This document shows positions 60,365 to 61,699 of a stretch of 61,699 nt of DNA, piece after piece; position 1 is the stretch's first letter, and the number at the start of each line of letters is the position of its first letter. The DNA is from Chloroflexota bacterium. Its GTDB lineage: Bacteria; Chloroflexota; Anaerolineae; Aggregatilineales; Phototrophicaceae. The notes under the pieces were generated by a model that saw only the letters and a list, made by a program, of their open reading frames with translations, was not told the DNA's origin and did no database searches. The stretch is from contig WTGF01000116.1 of NCBI GenBank assembly GCA_011525385.1, positions 1 through 61,699 on the forward strand, in the 5' to 3' direction. The translations under genes were made by a program, and so were the position numbers.

Positions 60365-60479
60365 GGCCCGCCTCCTGGAGCGTTTTGGTCAATTGTAGCG
60401 CAATCGTGTCGCGCTATTCAATATTACTGCGAAATTCGATATGATTAACGTTGCATAACCAAAGCAGCGAGAGATAAAT

Positions 60480-61496
60480 ATGACCATTAACCTAGGCATC
60501 ATCGGCGTCGGCCGGGTTGGACGGCTCCATGCCAATATTCTGACAAGCCGCGTGCCAAAAGCCAGGCTGATAGCGATAGCCGATATCTTCGCCGAATCCG
60601 CCAAATCCGCCGCGGAAGCCTACGGTATTCCCGACTACAGCACCGATGCGAGCGAGCTAATCAACAGCAGCGCGCTCGACGCCATCGTGATTTGCTCCTC
60701 CACCGATACCCATGTGGGATACATTGTCGAAGCGGCGGGGGCCGGCAAGCAGGTCTTCTGCGAAAAACCCATTGACCACGATCTGGCTGCCATCGACAGA
60801 GCGCTGCGCGCCGTTGAGGCAAAGGGCGTCAAGCTGCAAGTGGGCTTCAACCGGCGCTTCGATTCAGGCCATGCGCGGGTCAAGCGCGCGATCGACGCCG
60901 GCGAAATCGGACAGCCCCATACGCTGACGATCACCAGCCGCGATCCCGCGCCGCCGCCGATTGACTATATAAAAGTGTCGGGCGGACTGATGATGGACAT
61001 GATGATTCACGACTTCGACCTCTGCCGTTTTCTGCTGGGCGATGTCGAGGAAATGTACGCCATGGCCGATGTCATGGTCGATCCGGCCATCGGCCAAGCC
61101 GGCGATGTCGATACCGCCAAGGTGATGCTGCGCTTCCAGAATGGCGCGATCGGCACGATCGAAAACAGCCGGCAAGCGGTGTTCGGTTATGATCAGCGCG
61201 TGGAAGTCTTCGGCAGCGGGGGCGAAGCGCGCACCGGCAATGTCCATCCTAACCAGGTGACGATCAGCGACGCCGGGGGCGTTCGGCGCGATCCGATCAT
61301 GCACTTCTTCGTCGAGCGCTATTTCGAAAGTTATGTTGCCGAGATGAACGCCTTCGTTGACGCCATCGAACAAGATACCGATGTGCCCGTTAACGGCGCC
61401 GACGGACGCGCGCCTGTGGTGATGGCCATGGCGGGTTTGCGCTCGCTACAAGAGAATCGCCCTGTCAAACTGAGCGAATTGGAGGTAAGTCGCTAA
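60480..61496 (+). CDS. Gfo/Idh/MocA family oxidoreductase (inositol 2-dehydrogenase-like)
   Basis: NAD(P)-dependent sugar/polyol dehydrogenase of 338 residues. The Rossmann motif GIIGVGRVGRLHANIL lies at 6-21; the EKPI motif near 98 and MDMMIHDFDLCRFLLG near 181 carry the catalytic Lys and His/Asp pattern. KLQVGFNRRFD and overall length match IolG/myo-inositol 2-dehydrogenases, but the family is broad. Ribosome binding site GAGAG upstream. Its stop overlaps an ATG (TAATG) that opens a frame running off the window end. Confidence 0.88.
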   Translation: MTINLGIIGVGRVGRLHANILTSRVPKARLIAIADIFAESAKSAAEAYGIPDYSTDASELINSSALDAIVICSSTDTHVGYIVEAAGAGKQVFCEKPIDHDLAAIDRALRAVEAKGVKLQVGFNRRFDSGHARVKRAIDAGEIGQPHTLTITSRDPAPPPIDYIKVSGGLMMDMMIHDFDLCRFLLGDVEEMYAMADVMVDPAIGQAGDVDTAKVMLRFQNGAIGTIENSRQAVFGYDQRVEVFGSGGEARTGNVHPNQVTISDAGGVRRDPIMHFFVERYFESYVAEMNAFVDAIEQDTDVPVNGADGRAPVVMAMAGLRSLQENRPVKLSELEVSR

Positions 61497-61699
61497 TGCC
61501 AAGAGTCGAACTGTATTCGCGACGATCCTCCGGTCATGGCGCCGCCTCGGCTCACCGCCGAACGCGGGATGCTTGCCACATGGCGGGAAGGGGAGCAAAG
61601 AAACCTTCCTTGCCTGCGAGAATTAAGCCCCCTCCCTCTTTATGGGGGAGGGGGCTTAATTCTCGCAGGCAAGGAAGGTTTCTTTGCTCCCCTTCCCGC
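61496..61699 (+). other. Open frame at window edge, possibly a partial gene
   Basis: ATG overlaps the dehydrogenase stop (TAATG) with GGAGG 10 nt upstream, and the frame is open to the end (MPRVELYSRRSS and on). The composition looks non-coding after about 25 residues, and the second half lies in a palindrome, so a real gene is doubtful; the true next gene may be lost at the contig end. Confidence 0.15.
61583..61699. repeat. Perfect 54-bp inverted repeat at the window end
   Basis: Arms 61583-61636 and 61646-61699 are exact complements around a 9-nt loop, and the right arm ends on the last base of the window. The inner part (AAGCCCCCTCCC and complement) resembles the GC-rich hairpins at 54475 and 56131. 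It may be a genuine repeat at which assembly stopped, or a fold-back artefact. Confidence 0.85.

Larger units (their letters stand above)
58641..60428. repeat. Tandem triplication, 596-bp unit
   Basis: The three toxin stops (58641, 59237, 59833) and the three antitoxin starts (59172, 59768, 60364) are each spaced exactly 596 bp. Conserved blocks (toxin 3' two-thirds, intergenic, antitoxin 5' part) alternate with variable blocks of about 230 bp (antitoxin 3' end plus toxin 5' end). Confidence 0.85.

Noticed and set aside
61496..61699. Confident partial gene at the window end
   Set aside because: The start context (TAATG, GGAGG) is good, but most of the frame lies in a perfect palindrome and reads as low-complexity basic sequence; kept only as a low-confidence note.

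Overview
The window is about 61.7 kb of GC-rich bacterial DNA, most likely from an uncultivated member of the Chloroflexota (Anaerolineae/Caldilineae-like). This is an inference from gene content: an F420-type luciferase-like oxidoreductase, abundant sugar-acid and glycoside enzymes, MacB-like ABC operons, CRTAC1/ASPIC proteins, a MoeA-PBP fusion, and many dispersed short hairpin repeats. No rRNA, tRNA or CRISPR array was seen. Both window edges lie in G-rich hairpin-type repeat sequence, so the window may be a whole contig broken at repeats.

Layout. 0-4.1 kb (minus strand): a sugar-type ABC importer whose secreted binding protein is a tandem fusion of two nearly identical domains. 4.7-9.5 kb (minus): a nucleotide-sugar epimerase, an ABC-2 transporter pair, a tRNA-dihydrouridine synthase and an LLM oxidoreductase. 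9.7-11.9 kb (plus): a HpcH/HpaI aldolase, a 2-hydroxyacid dehydrogenase and a cupin. 12-14.7 kb (minus): an exported repeat protein, a small protein and an M20 peptidase. 14.9-17.5 kb (plus): a DEAD-box helicase and a GH4 glycosidase. 17.5-18.4 kb (minus): small membrane proteins with a 262-bp tandem duplication. 18.6-24.4 kb (plus): a tightly coupled hydantoinase A/B, sarcosine-oxidase-like and SDR operon. 24.8-31.5 kb: two MoeA proteins (plus) convergent with an FdhD plus NADH-dehydrogenase-like module (minus), suggesting molybdenum-dependent NAD-linked formate oxidation, although no catalytic formate dehydrogenase subunit is present. 32-42 kb (plus): a DUF4965 protein, then a MacA/FtsX/two-ATPase operon ending in a CRTAC1-like protein, then a YbaK-type deacylase. 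42.4-54.2 kb: a PfkB kinase, an MFS transporter, an IlvD/Edd sugar-acid dehydratase, a BtrH-like protein, a 1048-residue secreted Cys-paired repeat protein, a sulfatase and a rhamnonate-dehydratase-like enolase. 54.5-56.1 kb: an intact IS3-family element beside an inverted fragment of a relative. 56.6-61.5 kb: a cytochrome P450, a VanZ-like membrane protein, three tandem RelE-like toxin-antitoxin pairs on an exact 596-bp period, and a Gfo/Idh/MocA dehydrogenase.

How the genes fit together. Most of the window serves scavenging of sugars, sugar acids, cyclic amides and sulfated compounds. HyuA/HyuB beside a sarcosine-oxidase-like flavoenzyme fits the N-methylhydantoin-to-sarcosine-to-glycine route; formaldehyde released there could feed the formate-oxidising module a few kilobases away (inference).

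The strongest candidates for something undescribed are the triplicated toxin-antitoxin locus, in which variation is confined to the antitoxin C-terminus and toxin N-terminus; the eight-repeat secreted Cys-pair protein; the ABC ATPase with a C-terminal AbrB-like domain; and the double-domain binding protein.
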